Assembly: GCA_905220665.1 (NCBI GenBank)
Contig: CAJNAR010000033.1
Location: 1 to 64,000, forward strand
Source of the DNA: Albugo candida
Taxonomy: Eukaryota > Oomycota > Peronosporomycetes > Albuginales > Albuginaceae
Length of the DNA: 64,000 nucleotides
Direction of reading: 5' to 3'
The notes beneath the pieces were generated by a model. That model made no database searches. It was not told the origin of the DNA and worked only from the letters and a program-made list of their open reading frames with translations. The position numbers and the translations under genes are program-made. Shown piece after piece: positions 46,939 to 58,869 of this stretch. Within the stretch, counting starts at the first letter, position 1. Each line of letters starts with the position of its first letter.

Positions 46939-48905
46939 ATGAACAGTACAGGCATGCTTCCTCCTCAAGAGGCCGAATATGGTAGCCGTGAAGAATTGCT
47001 TTCCACAGTACAAAAATGGGCTCTTGGCCAGGGATACGCAGTAACTATCAAACGTTCAGTTACCGGAAAAAAGGCATACTTGAAATGTGACCGTGGTGGC
47101 GCACACCTGTCTCAAGTATCAGAACGGAAGCGACAGACAACGTCTCGGCGCATTGAATGCCCCTTTATCCTCTCTGCGAATTATTCCAAAAACAAGGGAA
47201 ATGAAAGTTAAGGACGATACATAGCGAGCACAGTCAAGGATGTTCTCTTCATCCCTCCGGGCATTCAACCCATAGAAAGCTCACCGAAGAACAGGCAGAA
47301 GAACTGAAGAAAATGACGAATGCAGGTGTCAAACCGGCTGCAATTCTGTCAACGCTAAGGATGACGGAATATAACACCTTCGCAAACCTGTGCACTTTGT
47401 ACAACGCTCGAGTCAAAGTTCGAAGCAACCAACTCGCGGGGAGAACTCCCCTAGAAACGCGTTTCGATGATCCTCGAAAGAGTGACTATTTCCACCATAT
47501 TGAAGCAACTGAACGCGGAAACATCACTGGCCTATTTTTTGCGCATCCGGACAGCGTGAAACTGGCGAATCGATACAATCACGTTGTTGTGATGGACTGC
47601 ACGTATAAGACGAACGGTTACCGAGTCCCCCTTCTTCACATCATTGGAATGACAGCGTTCAATACGACGTTTACCGTAGGTTTCTGCTTTCTGGCCGGGG
47701 AGTTAGTGGGAGAGTATGCGTGGGCAATATCGAAATTAACAACACGGTGGAAAAATGGATCTGCGCCAAACGTAATTGTCACAGACCGGGAACTGGCCCT
47801 TATGGCAGCCATCGCACAAGTTTTCCCATCGTCCGCTAATCTGCTCTGTATTTGGCATCTCAATAAAAATATCGTTGCAAATTGAAAAAAGCAGTGTACA
47901 ACCCAAAAACAATTCGACGAGTTTCTGCAAATGCGGAACGTCCTGGTGTCTTCTAGGACGGTGAAAGAATATGGTGAGCAGCTTGTGAAGCTCTCACAAA
48001 ATTCCTCACTCAGAAGTCAGAGGTACTCGAGTACGTGAAGACGACTTGGCTCGTCTACAAGGAGCGATTCGTAACACTTGGACTTTACGGCATTCACATT
48101 TTGGAAAAAGGCGTCCTCGCGGGCAGAGGAAGCCCATGCATAAATAAAGAACTTCATACAAGTCTCGACCGGAGACTTAGTATCGGTGTTCAACAAACTG
48201 GCAATTGTGCATAATCACCAGATCAAAAGCAGAGGAAAGTTGGAGAAGCGAGTAGAAGATGCATCATGTACTGGACTTTCCAGAAACATTCGCATCAGTA
48301 TCCGGAAAAATTTCTTAGTTTGCATTGAAAAAATGTCTTGTAAAACATGGGAGAATCGAGCAAGAATTTCGTCCGTGCACCGGATAGTATTCATCGGCAA
48401 CGGGGATTCCTTGCGCACATGAGATCGCAGCCATGGTTAAGAATCTACAGACATTAACCGTTTTCAACTTCCACGCGCAATGTCACCTGATATGGATTTG
48501 AAGAGATGTAAGAGCCTTGAATCTCTTAGAATTCAATCCTTCTGGATCACTAACTTCTTATGAACAAATCAATCAGGCAGAGGGGGGATTTTTGAAGATC
48601 AATGGGAATTGATTCGGGCGCGCATCAACATCCTCCCGGCAACCGAACAGGAGAAGGCGATTTCGAATGTCGCAGAGTTGCTCGATGGCCAGAGCACTGT
48701 TATCCAGTTCAAACCGCCGTTTTTGAGCCCACAACCCCGCGGAAGACCAGTCGGCGCAAAAAATCTCCCAAATAACAGTACAAAGCGAGACGCATCCCAA
48801 TTCGAACTCGAGGAAGGTCACGTTAAAAAACGGAGATGCGGAGAATGTAGAATAATGGGCCAGAACAGACGTAGTTGCCCTTCGGTCGATCGTTCCGCTG
48901 AGTAA
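46939..48905 (+). pseudogene. MULE transposase, FAR1-like, broken
   Basis: Three frames in order. 46,939-47,211 is a FAR1-type DNA-binding N-terminus with a spaced Cys/His set (KAYLKCDRGG, RRIECPFILSA). 47,313-47,885 is the MULE catalytic domain: VVVMDCTYKTNGYRVPLLHI with the first Asp, VIVTDRELALMAA with the second, and NLLCIWHLNKNI with the conserved C-x-W-H, ending at a stop. 48,609-48,905 is the C-terminal part with GRPVGAKN and a zinc knuckle-like RCGECRIMGQNRRSC. Stops at 47,209-47,211 and 47,883-47,885, and several in the region between 47.9 and 48.6 kb, separate the parts. The catalytic domain itself is unbroken. Confidence 0.75.
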
Positions 48906-49050
48906 AATCAAGAAACGGTATACCATAATTGAATACATAATAATGTGTGTCACGTGACTTGAAAAGGAGTGAATATAACAAGTCCCTATATATGAATAAA
49001 AAGTATACATAGTATATACACATAGTATAATTATGTGTACCACCTTACTT

Positions 49051-49112
49051 AAAAAGGGAGTAAATTTAACCAAAAAGGGAGTGAATTTAACCAAAAGGGA
49101 GTGAGTATAACG
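49051..49112. repeat. Three tandem 21-bp copies of the MULE terminal motif
   Basis: AAAAAGGGAGTAAATTTAACC at 49,051 is repeated at 49,072 and, with changes, at 49,093 (AAAAGGGAGTGAGTATAAC), ending at the element's right terminus. A further single copy (GAAAAGGAGTGAATATAAC) is at 48,961. The left end has only one copy. Confidence 0.8.
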
Positions 49113-49122
49113 ATTCCCTTTT

Positions 49123-49741
49123 TGAAAGAGTCGTCTATAATCCCCATATCCTCAATTTGAAAAATCATAATCTTCAGATATCACGCCAGTGAAATGCGTC
49201 TTTCGTTCTTTGTCGCGCATAACGAGAGGATCTATGTTGGACCGAGCACATGATAAGCATCTTTTCATTTTACCTGCCTCGTAAGTCACAGTGAATAGTA
49301 CAGAGCGCAGATTTAGAAAATACAACACATTTGCTGTCATGACATCTTCTAGTAGTTTACTATATAGATGCGCCCCAACGCAATCAAACTCAGATCCTTT
49401 CTGCATTACATCACAAACACCTTGGCAACTCTGCATTTGACTTACACTAGCGGTAGTGCGCAACGCCCACATCGGTATTGAATTTGTTCCTAATCAAGTA
49501 CCTTTCATCACTCGAGCCAAATTTCAAACAGAGAAGGCAGTTTTAAATCTATAGTTTGGGTAGATATGGCTGCAGGAGTAAGCAAGATGCTAAATTCTCT
49601 TATTCGCTCTCGTTGGTGGAAGGCAAGGTCTCTTGGACGTAGGATGACTTTCATGAGGAAAGCTCCTTTCCTTTTTTGCGCTTATATCGACACCAAATAG
49701 ATTCGAACCAACATTTTTATCATTGTTTTCATCTCTGCACT
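49123..49741. other. Region downstream of the CHXC-like gene with open minus-strand frames
   Basis: A minus-strand frame at 49,152-49,472 (106 codons; QSCQGVCDVMQKGSE, RCLSCARSN) and another at 49,590-49,883 (VECRDENNDKNVGSNLFGV) look like coding sequence in shifted frames. They may be further exons or decayed parts of the gene at 49,742-50,143, which would then be longer than annotated. No clean donor/acceptor pair joining them was found. Confidence 0.4.
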
Positions 49742-50143
49742 CTACGCTTTGAAGCAGAACTTTGTTCGACATAGCTCGAAGCTCATTACTCGGACTTTGT
49801 TCCCTTGCAAATCTCCAAGCTGCTTGGGTTTGCCCGCCGTCTGTGAGCTCAGTTCGATACCGAGACATCGTTCCGCACTGCACTTCTTTTCAACAGCAGA
49901 GAATGGAATACTATTAGCAATGTCTGCATACATCTGCAAGTCAATCAACACGGTTTTCTTTATCGAAAGCTTTCTTATATCGGCATACGTAAAGTTAGCG
50001 TACGGAACAAACATTTGAATGCACCTGTGACATTTGAAAAGCGCTGTGTAACCACTTGGGGCCCTCAAATGGATTTCGTACGCGTATATTCGCACTCCAG
50101 TACAAAATAGAGCAAGTAACTGTAAATTCATGTTGATCTTCAT
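49742..50143 (-). CDS. Secreted protein with a CHxC motif (CHXC-type effector candidate)
   Basis: From the ATG at 50,143 the product has 133 residues. Residues 1 to about 21 form a signal peptide with hydrophobic core LQLLALFCTG and a likely cut after RIYA. Cys-His-Arg-Cys lies at residues 38-41, only about 17 residues after the cut, followed later by KKCSAERC and LCRTKFC, so all six mature cysteines are in pairs. CHXC proteins are a translocated effector class described in Albugo, with the motif close to the signal peptide; that knowledge and the positional match are the basis for the call. The frame ends at 49,742, but open frames continue downstream out of phase, so the true C-terminus may be longer or the gene may be broken. 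The region upstream to 50,483 holds nothing recognised. Confidence 0.5.
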   Translation of the reverse strand: MKINMNLQLLALFCTGVRIYAYEIHLRAPSGYTALFKCHRCIQMFVPYANFTYADIRKLSIKKTVLIDLQMYADIANSIPFSAVEKKCSAERCLGIELSSQTAGKPKQLGDLQGNKVRVMSFELCRTKFCFKA

Positions 50144-50483
50144 TGTCGAACGTGTAATTTGTCGTTCTCGAAGCGTGTTCTGGTGGAAATCCCTTCCTTG
50201 TCTATGTTTTTTCGATTTTTTTGTAGTATACACCTACAAGATGAGTAGTCCATCAGATATACGTACATGATGGATAAGATTATCCATCCAGCTCATTTTC
50301 GTGTACAATGAGCAACTATATACATCACTTCATATTGACCAATGCATGCGTGACACGATCATTCCCTTGCCCAACGTGCCAATGAAATGACAGTCGCACT
50401 TGTCAGCAAACATTTTTACACGCTCATGCAGTACTTTGTTGGCTTCTTTGATCGTTTGTATATATGGTGAGATACTATTGGCG

Positions 50484-51238
50484 TTATTTCATTTTATTTG
50501 AGTAATCAGTATTTAGCAGATAGCGTCGATTTTGTTCTTGTGAGCTCATCGCCCGAGATCGGAGAATTGGTCGGAAGGAAGGTATTCGCATTACTTCTTC
50601 GATCTGCGTACTTTTCCATAAGATTACGCTGTCATAATCATATTGAAGGCATTGTACAAAGCAGCCTGAGCGTAGCAACCTTGCATTTGCTCCGTAAAGG
50701 TACACGAGGTGGCTCGCGTTATCATGGAGAAAGAAAACTTTTGAGTCAATTGGATGACGCTCCTAGCTTCAATTTGCTTGCATGGTGACCCATACCATAA
50801 CAACAATTTCTCATGCAGGACCAAAGAATTCCTCTCACATAAGAAACGCTGTTGACAACGAAGTTCAGACAACTTTCATAAATTCACTAGATGTTAGCAC
50901 CATTCTGTATAATGGGATGAGACAGCATACGTAGGTGGAAGAACATACGACCTACATCTATGTTCAGTATAATTGGCAATGAGAGAAATCTAATCCATTT
51001 GCAGAAAATTCGAACGATGGTCAATAATCATTGAGATATTTTCTTTGTGCACGAGAAAGCGATTTCCAAGCGATTTTCTAAAAGATCTTTTAGATCCCAA
51101 CCAACTGAACTCTATCGTTTACGTGGTTGCCGGTAGTTAATCGCTTCAACTACTCTATAGCCTAAATTTTCCAACTTGTTTGCTATCTCGATCATGTGCC
51201 ATTACTTTGTTGTCCCAACAATGAAAAGAAGGCGAGGG
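50484..51238 (-). other. Coding-like minus-strand remnants
   Basis: Minus-strand frames in succession (IEIANKLENLGYRVVEAI near 51,160; GWDLKDLLENRLEIAF near 51,080; 50,872-50,624 with TQKFSFSMITRATSC; 50,705-50,484) look like one protein interrupted by stops. They may be the continuation of the small secreted frame at 51,239-51,430 or a separate decayed gene. Family not recognised. Confidence 0.3.
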
Positions 51239-51430
51239 CTAATCATCGCCTTTTTGCCGTTGCTCGCAATAGTTCTCATGGTTCCGATATACTCTGCCGT
51301 GCTCTTTGCCCGCTGCAAATACAGTTATTGAAGGGGATGAAGAAACCTTTCTTCGTTGTGGAAATGCGGATAAATAGTCAGTACAACAAACCAACATGAT
51401 GATGTATTGAAAGCAACAAAAGGCTTTCAT
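51239..51430 (-). CDS. Small predicted secreted protein
   Basis: 63 codons from the ATG at 51,430. The N-terminus MKAFCCFQYIIMLVCCTDYL is a good signal peptide, with a cut expected around SA-FPQ. The mature part is about 40 residues, basic, with a single Cys. Coding-like but interrupted frames follow downstream, so this could be the first exon or surviving start of a longer secreted protein. No similarity recognised. Confidence 0.35.
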   Translation of the reverse strand: MKAFCCFQYIIMLVCCTDYLSAFPQRRKVSSSPSITVFAAGKEHGRVYRNHENYCEQRQKGDD

Positions 51431-52884
51431 TCATGCGGCACATTTCTGAACTCGTCCTTTACCATTACAATGATATGCTCAGAATTGAGCAAGTCGTGGA
51501 CACAGACGCCAGGCCTTCCGATATCATGACATGATAAATGTGGACTTCATTGTTATTGACCTGAGGAATGTGCGAGCGTTAACTCACCGCATTGTCAAGT
51601 CTTCCTTTGGGTCAAGCGGCTTTACAGTACGTATTCTTGCAGTGAGCTTGTGCTAATTCGCTTCATGCCATGTAATTGGACACCCACCTCCATGAGCATT
51701 GAATTGAAAGGGGCCATCGTCAATGAATAGTTCCGCCATATACAGAGTCAAAAATTGGATGGATTATGTCCACTTTATGGAATGCTTGTATCCATATGAT
51801 TTGTGTCCGATCATACACTTGCCCGGAAGCAAACCTTCGATGTAAGGACACGAACAAAGTCTACAACGGCATCGGAACAAGATCATCGGGCTCTGGTAAA
51901 TGAGCTGGTCTCTCGCCCATCCCCTGTCCGACCAAGTCTGATCCTAATCTTCTTGCCCAACAACTCAGTGTGTTACCTCTCTCTGTTTTCAAGTGCGCTC
52001 AACTTTAATCATTCGTTATGACTGCAGCCGAACTACACCGCTGCGTAACTCAACCCTTTAAATACCTAAAGAAATGGTTACAGTTCAAATGTCTAAGGCT
52101 GTGGTAGTAATCCCATTTCCACACATTTGTAAATGGTGACATTGATTTTCTGAGGCAACTTGCATACCATAGAAGTGTGTAAATTCGAAACGACTCGTGA
52201 GGATGTGCGATGATGCGCACAACGTACTTATCACTTATTGCTGCCATTCAAAAGGTCAAATTTCGGAATGCTTCTCCTTCCATAATTTCCCCATTTGCAA
52301 ACTGCAGGAAGCATACAAAGTCTCTATAATGTATATTACTCAGGTTTCTGATCACTTCTTGAAGGTTGGCCGTGTATTGGCCCTATGGATGCAGGTATAA
52401 AATGGGAGTGAATGTTGTCATGAGCATGTAATGAGCTATTGTCATCTTATGCGCACATAGGATTGGATGGGCAGTAGTAGCCCAACGAAAGAAACAGGAG
52501 ACATCATTAGTATTTGAGCCCAAGCCTCCGTCGAATCTGTCGACATTCCATGCATTTGATGCGAATAACTGATACGGAAGGAATCAAGCAGTCATTTGGC
52601 TTCGCTCTATCGCAAATGCTTAAAGGAAGTGCACTTTGTAAATAAGTGTTTCGATTTTGGAATGAAATGATAAAGGGTATGCTATAATGCGTGTGATTAT
52701 AGTTGGCAGGTTTAAATCAGTATACGCCCAGTAGCCTCTTGGTTCGTTTTGCAAAGTGCGCTTTAGTTTCTCGAAATAAAAACGGTTCCAGCTTACAAAA
52801 AAGCTCTTCGCGCGGGTCGTCTTTGGTACACGATACAGCGCTTAAGAGCGTACTACAGGCAGATTACTTTATAGAGAGATTGTG
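51431..52884. other. Intergenic upstream of the Sec7 gene
   Basis: One open stretch at about 51,485-51,653 (plus; DFIVIDLRNVRALTHRIVKS) and another at 51,803-52,021 look partly coding but are not recognised. The last kilobase before 52,885 should contain the promoter of the Sec7 gene; no specific element was identified. Confidence 0.4.
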
Positions 52885-55800
52885 ATGGAAGCACAAGTCT
52901 TGAAATCTCTACACAAAGTGCGCAAAATCTGTCCACGAAGCCATCGGGAGGTTCGCGATTGTCTCGATGCCGCTATCGCGGGTTTCGAAAAACGAAAGAA
53001 AGAAGCAAACCCGTCAACATCAAACGGGTTGGAAGTGCCATTTGAGCCGTTTTTGCTTGCCGTCTTAACCCGTCATGGTAAATTAGTCGCTGTTGCGCTC
53101 GACGCGATAGAGAAATTCTTGGCGTTTGGATACCTTAAAACAAATGCAATCGTACCTGACAGCATTCGCAAACGTGTGACTCAGAAAACCAGCAGTTCTA
53201 GCATCACATCTAAAACCCGCTCCTTCCAAACGTCGAATGGGTCAAACGGGTTTTCACCTGGTGGACACACTTCGACCTCTTCCGAACCGTTAGGCACCGA
53301 ATACAACTCACTTTATGATCCAAATAGCGGCCACACACCAATCAACCAAGAAAATCGGAAACTGATGGATTACATTATTCAAATCATCTGTAACTGCAAC
53401 GATCACGCTGACGAAGCGGTTCAGCTCCAAGTTCTCCGTGTTTTATTAACCGCGGTCACGACCATAACATGTGAGGTGCACGAACAATCACTGTTGAAAG
53501 TGATACGTGCATGTTATCATATCCACTTAATATCGAAAAATGGAACCAATCAAACAATCGCAAAAGCCACCCTCCAACAAATCATATCCATCATTTTTCA
53601 AAGAATGGAAAATTTCGATCAACGTGTCCAACAAGAAACAAAATTACAATTCCAGTCAACTCCCGCACAATTCATTGAAAATTGCTTCCCAGTGTCTCCC
53701 GAAACGCGTCCATCGTCTCCTCTGCCACCAGAAATCCCCTCTCAATGGATTGGGAACTCCATGTACCCTTCCGTGGCCGCGCTATTCCATTTTGAGTTTC
53801 CATCGACGCCATCGTTTGTCGTTCGTCCATCCCAATCGTCATTCTCTTCCGTTCTCCACAAAGACGCTTTCCTTCTCTTCCGCTCCTTATGTCGTATTTC
53901 CATGCGATCGATCGCTGAAGATGCGTCATTTTCGACCAATGTGCCTTCGAATCCTTCGACACCGACGCCATTAACCGCTTCCAATGTCACACACAATTGT
54001 AACGACGATCCATTCGCTTTCCAAAGCAAAATCTTATCGCTAGAACTCGTGTTATTTATCATCAATCACGCAGGTCCTTCCTTCCGTCAAGGTGATCGAT
54101 TCATCCATGCAATCCGTCAATATTTATGTCAATCGCTCTTACAAAATTGCACTTCCAACAACACGAATATCGTCGGATTATCGCTTCAATTGTTTTTGAT
54201 ACTCATTCAGCACTTCAAACGCTTTCTTCGCGCGGAAATTGAGATTTTCATCACATCCGTTTTTCTTCGATTACTCCAAAGTGAGAATTCGAGTTTCGAC
54301 CACAAAATGCTCGTTCTTCAAGTCCTTCACACCGTATGTGAAGATGCAGCATTTCTGGGGGAGATATTTCTCAATTACGACTGCGATTGGGTCAGTTCCG
54401 ATCTCTTCCGATCAATTGTCGATGTCCTCGCTCGTGTCGCGAAAGGAAAAAGTCAGCGGGAATTTCAATCATCATATGGTCATTTATCGTCAAGCGCGCG
54501 ACAGAAAATGATACAAAATGATTCAGCAATCACAATCAAAGGATTAGAATGTCTCACTGCAATCGCTGGATCCCTCAAGAAAGCAGCACATTGTGTCGAT
54601 ACCCAAGTCAATTGTCCAATTGTCAATATCGAAAAAGAGACCGTTTTCGAGCCTGAAGACGTACTTCCATCCGTCTCGGCAATCAACGCCATCGAAGCGT
54701 TTGATCGTAAGAAAAAACGACAAGAGGAAATCGCGACGGGTATTCTTAAATTCAATGTCAAACCTGCAGCTGGAATCCAATTTCTCGTCGAACGCGGCCA
54801 TCTCGAAAGCGATCCGAAATCTGTGGCACTATTTCTTTTGAATTATAATTCGAAATTGGACAAAACTGAAATTGGCGAATTTCTTGGACGCGAGCCCGCG
54901 TATCAGAACGGATATTGTATCAAGATCCTCCACGAATTTGTCGATCTTTTGGATTTTTCCAATTTAGAAATTGATCTCGCAATTCGTCATTTTCTATCGA
55001 AATTTCGGCTTCCTGGTGAGTCACAGAAAATCGATCGAATTATGGAAAAATTTGCCGAACGATATTTTCAACATTGTGGTGCAAATGTGTTTCCAAGCGC
55101 CGATACCGCATTCATATTATCATTTTCAATCATAATGCTCCAAACTGATTTGCATAATCCGAGTGTCGTGGAAGAGAAGAAGATGGATAAAGCGAGTTTC
55201 ATACGCAATAATCGTGGAATCAATAATGGACAGGATCTTCCTGAGGAATATTTGGGTGGTATTTACGATCGAATAAAAGCTCTGCCGATTTCATTGAAAG
55301 AAGACGATGAATTTCGTGCGAAAAATGATCTCAATAGTGTATCAAAACGCCCAATTTCCGGTGGGAATTCCTTCTTTGGAGCATCCAGTGCATTGAATGA
55401 TCGAATGAGAAGAGATGCGTATTCACGCGAGCGAGAAACCATGGTCAGACAATCGGAATTACTGTTTAAACGTCGAAATCCTGCAATTCATTCGCCACAC
55501 GAAAGTAATGGCAAAGCGAATTTATCGAAAATGTATCAGGAACTCGATCAATTAGCGGGTCCGTGTCATGTGCGTCCCATGTTTGAGACGCTTTGGGCGC
55601 CGCTATTAGCGTGTTGTTCCGTTGTATTCGAATCGACTGATGCGTCTGTGGCGATCGACTTGTGTTTAAATGCATTCAAAGATGCAATTCATTTGTCTTC
55701 TCGTCTTGAAATGGCAGCGGAACGTGACGCATTTGTGACTGTATTATCGAAATTCACAGCACTCCATACGATCGGATCTCGAGCTATTCGTCTGAAGAAT

Positions 55801-58787
55801 ATCGACGCGATCAAAGCGTTGATTTCCATCAGTGTGAAAGAAGGCAACTTCCTCATGGACGCGTGGCGTGATATTCTTCAATGTATTTCGCAATTAGCGA
55901 AAATCCAGCTTCATGGAATTGGAGCGGAAGCCGAGTTTTTCGGATCGCCTGTGAGTAAGAAATCAATTACATCGCCACATCCAATCGCAGTTGCAACCGC
56001 CACAGACGATCGGATCGCAGTGGAGAATGAAAATGCAGCACGAATTCTTGAGGAAATTGACTCACTTGCAACTGATCGCGTGTTTAGCAGCTCGATGCAT
56101 CTCAATGACACTGCGGTCCAGGAATTCATCCAACAATTGTGTGTGGTATCTCTCAGCGAATGCTCGGGAATCAGTAATAATCGTGTCGCCATTCCGCCTC
56201 GAAATACGGATTCCAATGTAAATTCCCAATTTTCAAGCTTTCCTCGCGTGTATTGTCTCCAGAAATTGGTCGAAGTTGCTGATATGAATATGCATACGCG
56301 ATCGCGTGTCGTGTGGGCCAGCATGTGGAAGGTGCTTTCCAGGCATTTCACGACCATTGGGTGTCATGAGAATTTGTCCGTTGCAATGTATGCGATCGAT
56401 TCTCTCAAACAGCTCAGTATGAAGTTTTTAGAGCGCGAAGAGCTCAAAGACTTTAATTTTCAACGACTTTTTCTCACTCCATTTGAAGTCGTTATGGCAA
56501 ATGCATCGAATTTGGAGATACGTGAACTCGTCCTTCGTTGCGTGGAGAATATGATTCTCGCTCGAGTTGGGAATATAAAATCGGGTTGGAAGACCATTTG
56601 GGCTGTTCTTCGGGTTGCTGCAGAGACGTACGATCCATTCGGAGGCGAAAAAGAACGTGATATCATTCGATTAGGCTTTCGAATTGCCAAGCAAAGTCTC
56701 ACGGATCATTTGTGTCGGATGATGGATGTGTTCGTTGACGCGGTCGAATGTGTCCTGGCTTTTGCTGTGTGCCAAGATGAAGGCCAGGAGCTTCTGGAGA
56801 AAAGTGTTGAGTGTGTGGAGCTTTTGGAATGCGTTTGTTTCGAGGAATTGGCTTTAGGGAATGTGAATGTGACGGAAAAAGAGAGTCACGGGAAACGAAT
56901 TGCATTTCGGAAAAAAACGTTTGGAAAGGAACTCAAAGGTGAAAAGCGATACGAAAAGAAAGAGAGTTTGGGATTGTTGGAGACGGAAATTGACGCAGCG
57001 AGCAGAAGGCTTTTGAGGTCGAGTGTCGGGCGAGCGGCCGGGATTGATGCAGCGACCAGTGGATCGGAGGGGTTGGATGCGTCGGTGGGTATCGATGCAG
57101 CGACCTGTAGATTGGAAGGGCTGGAGGCATCGGCCGGAATGGATGCGGCGACCAGCAAAGTGGAAGATACAGCGACCTGTCGATTGGAGGCGCCGGTCGG
57201 GATCGATGCAGGGACCAAAGGATGGGACGGGTTTAGTGATACGGTTCGTGGGACAGAGATGGAATTGAAGACGTGCGGTTCATTGCGGTTTAAACCGGAG
57301 GAGCAGTATGGAGCAGATGAAAGCGGAGTGTATACGGATTCTGCTGCGCATTTGAGGCTGTGGTGGCCGGTGCTCACAGCATTGGCGACGTTGGCAGCTG
57401 ATCGACGATTGGATGTTCGGTGGATGGCGTTGCATGCACTATTTGATGCGTTGAAGAAGCACGGTCTGCAGTTCTCGCGTAGGTTATGGTCGATGATTTT
57501 TCGAGGCGTTTTGATTCCGCTTCTGCACGATATACAGCTTGCTGAACTTGACGATCATGAGGAGCCTAGATTGAAGGTGCAGGCGACATTGGAACGATGC
57601 TGGAACGCATCGCAGACAACCGCACAAACTCGAGCAGATCACTGTTTATCGCCGACAAATGCGGAGACGCAATGGAGAGACAACACACTCGTTAGTGCGA
57701 CATCGACAATGTGCCTTGAACGTTTGTTGGATCTGTTTGGGACCTTTTATGATCGTATAGGATTCCTTCCCGAAGTTATTTTTGTACTTGGAAATTGTAT
57801 GGAGGAAAATGAAGAATTAGCGGTGGCTGCTGCGACCGCATTGGAGCAAATGTTGGTGGTACACGGTCCCAATTTCCCCGAAAACGTGTGGGGGCTCATT
57901 GCCGATGAGTTGTGTGCGGTTATGATGCGAATAACACCAGCGTGGACCGCTGCACCGGCTACAAAAGCGGTCATTTCTATGTACCCAAATGTGATTTCGC
58001 AGTTGGAATTACAATTTTCCAGCAATGATAATATGCTCGAAGATCGCCATCAGGTCTCAAGTAAAACGCATCTAATCGTGTTATTGGCACTGCAAAAGAT
58101 ATTTGGGCGCGTAGTAAGTGCGTTTGTAAAAGGGAAAGTGAGGCTGGTCGACGCACACGCAAGCAATTTGTTACGGTGTTTGAAACAGAGTTATGTGAGC
58201 TGTGAATTTTTAAATCGAAATATTGAAATGCGAAGGCAACTGTCTGCCAAAGGATGGAAGTATGGTGTGGATGGGAGGGATGACGTGGTTCCAAATGTTT
58301 TCTTACAAGAAGTTGAAGGGAAATTAGCGTATGGAAAAGTTCTGTTTGACCGAATACTCAAGAACAAAAAACGAGATGAGGCCAGAAACGAGTTGAGTGT
58401 ACTATTGAGGGAAAGCATGCAGGAATATTTGGTGTGGAGTGGTGTGTGGCCCGCGGAAGAAATGGAAGAGCGTATGGGAGGAAAAAAAGCGATGCAAGTG
58501 GATGCAAGCGTTTGTGTGATGCGTTACCAGCGTTTCTGGGTCTGCATGCTTTCAAGATTGGCTCAATTACAAAAGCATGAGGTGAGCGCTGTGTGTGGAA
58601 CTGTGTATTCTTATAATGTACGAAATATGGTGTATGTGTTTTGTAGCTGGAAGTCTATTTGTTCTGGTTGTATCCTCTATTAAATGATCTTATCAAAGTG
58701 GACGATGTAGAGGTTCGGAAAGCTTTAGTTGCTATCTACCAGCAAGGCATCGTGCAATTTTTACCAATCGAATATAACCAAAAGTAA
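52885..58787 (+). CDS. BIG/Sec7-type ARF guanine-nucleotide exchange factor
   Basis: Exchange factor that loads ARF GTPases with GTP on trans-Golgi or endosomal membranes. Model: exons 52,885-58,581 and 58,647-58,787, with a 65-bp intron 58,582-58,646 (GTGAGC...TTGTAG), giving 1,945 residues, normal for the large BIG/Sec7 class. Order: N-terminal DCB-like region; HUS box NYDCD at residues 497-501; Sec7 domain about 622-800 with GREPAYQNGY, the catalytic glutamic-finger motif FRLPGESQKIDR (Glu about 712) and FILSFSIIMLQTDLHNP; then helical HDS repeats. Splicing replaces an unrelated read-through tail by LEVYLFWLYPLLNDLIKVDD, which fits a helical-repeat C-terminus. GTG at 52,882 precedes the ATG, which was preferred. 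A short repeat (residues about 1385-1450) interrupts the HDS region. The gene looks intact. Confidence 0.93.
57040..57230 (+). repeat. 48-bp in-frame repeats inside the Sec7 gene
   Basis: Encodes repeated GIDAAT...EGLDAS-like units of 16 residues. ATT at 57,043, ATC at 57,091 and ATG at 57,139 mark equivalent positions 48 bp apart, with further degenerate units to about 57,230. The frame is preserved. Confidence 0.8.
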
Positions 58788-58869
58788 AGGTATATAAACA
58801 AAAAAGGTTTTTACGATACGGTCCATACACAGATCTATTCAGTACGTCATTTGCAGCCACCAGTCGACA

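Larger units (their letters stand above)
46767..49122 (+). mobile_element. Mutator-like element (MULE) with terminal inverted repeats
   Basis: The left end (46,767-46,796) and the right end (49,093-49,122, reversed) form a 30-bp inverted repeat with 26 matches; the shared core is TCACTCCCTTTT. Between them lies a FAR1/MULE-type transposase gene. I see no 9-bp target duplication at these ends, so the true boundary may differ by some bases. The right end carries extra tandem copies of the terminal motif (listed separately). It sits between a copia fragment and the secreted-protein region. Confidence 0.7.

Noticed and set aside
53540..57377. Several 60-160 codon ORFs opposite to or out of frame with the Sec7 gene
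   Set aside because: All lie inside a long intact coding frame with clear Sec7 motifs and are composition shadows.
58582..58683. Read-through C-terminus of the Sec7 protein
   Set aside because: GTGAGC...TTGTAG bounds a 65-bp intron, and the spliced tail fits a helical-repeat protein much better.
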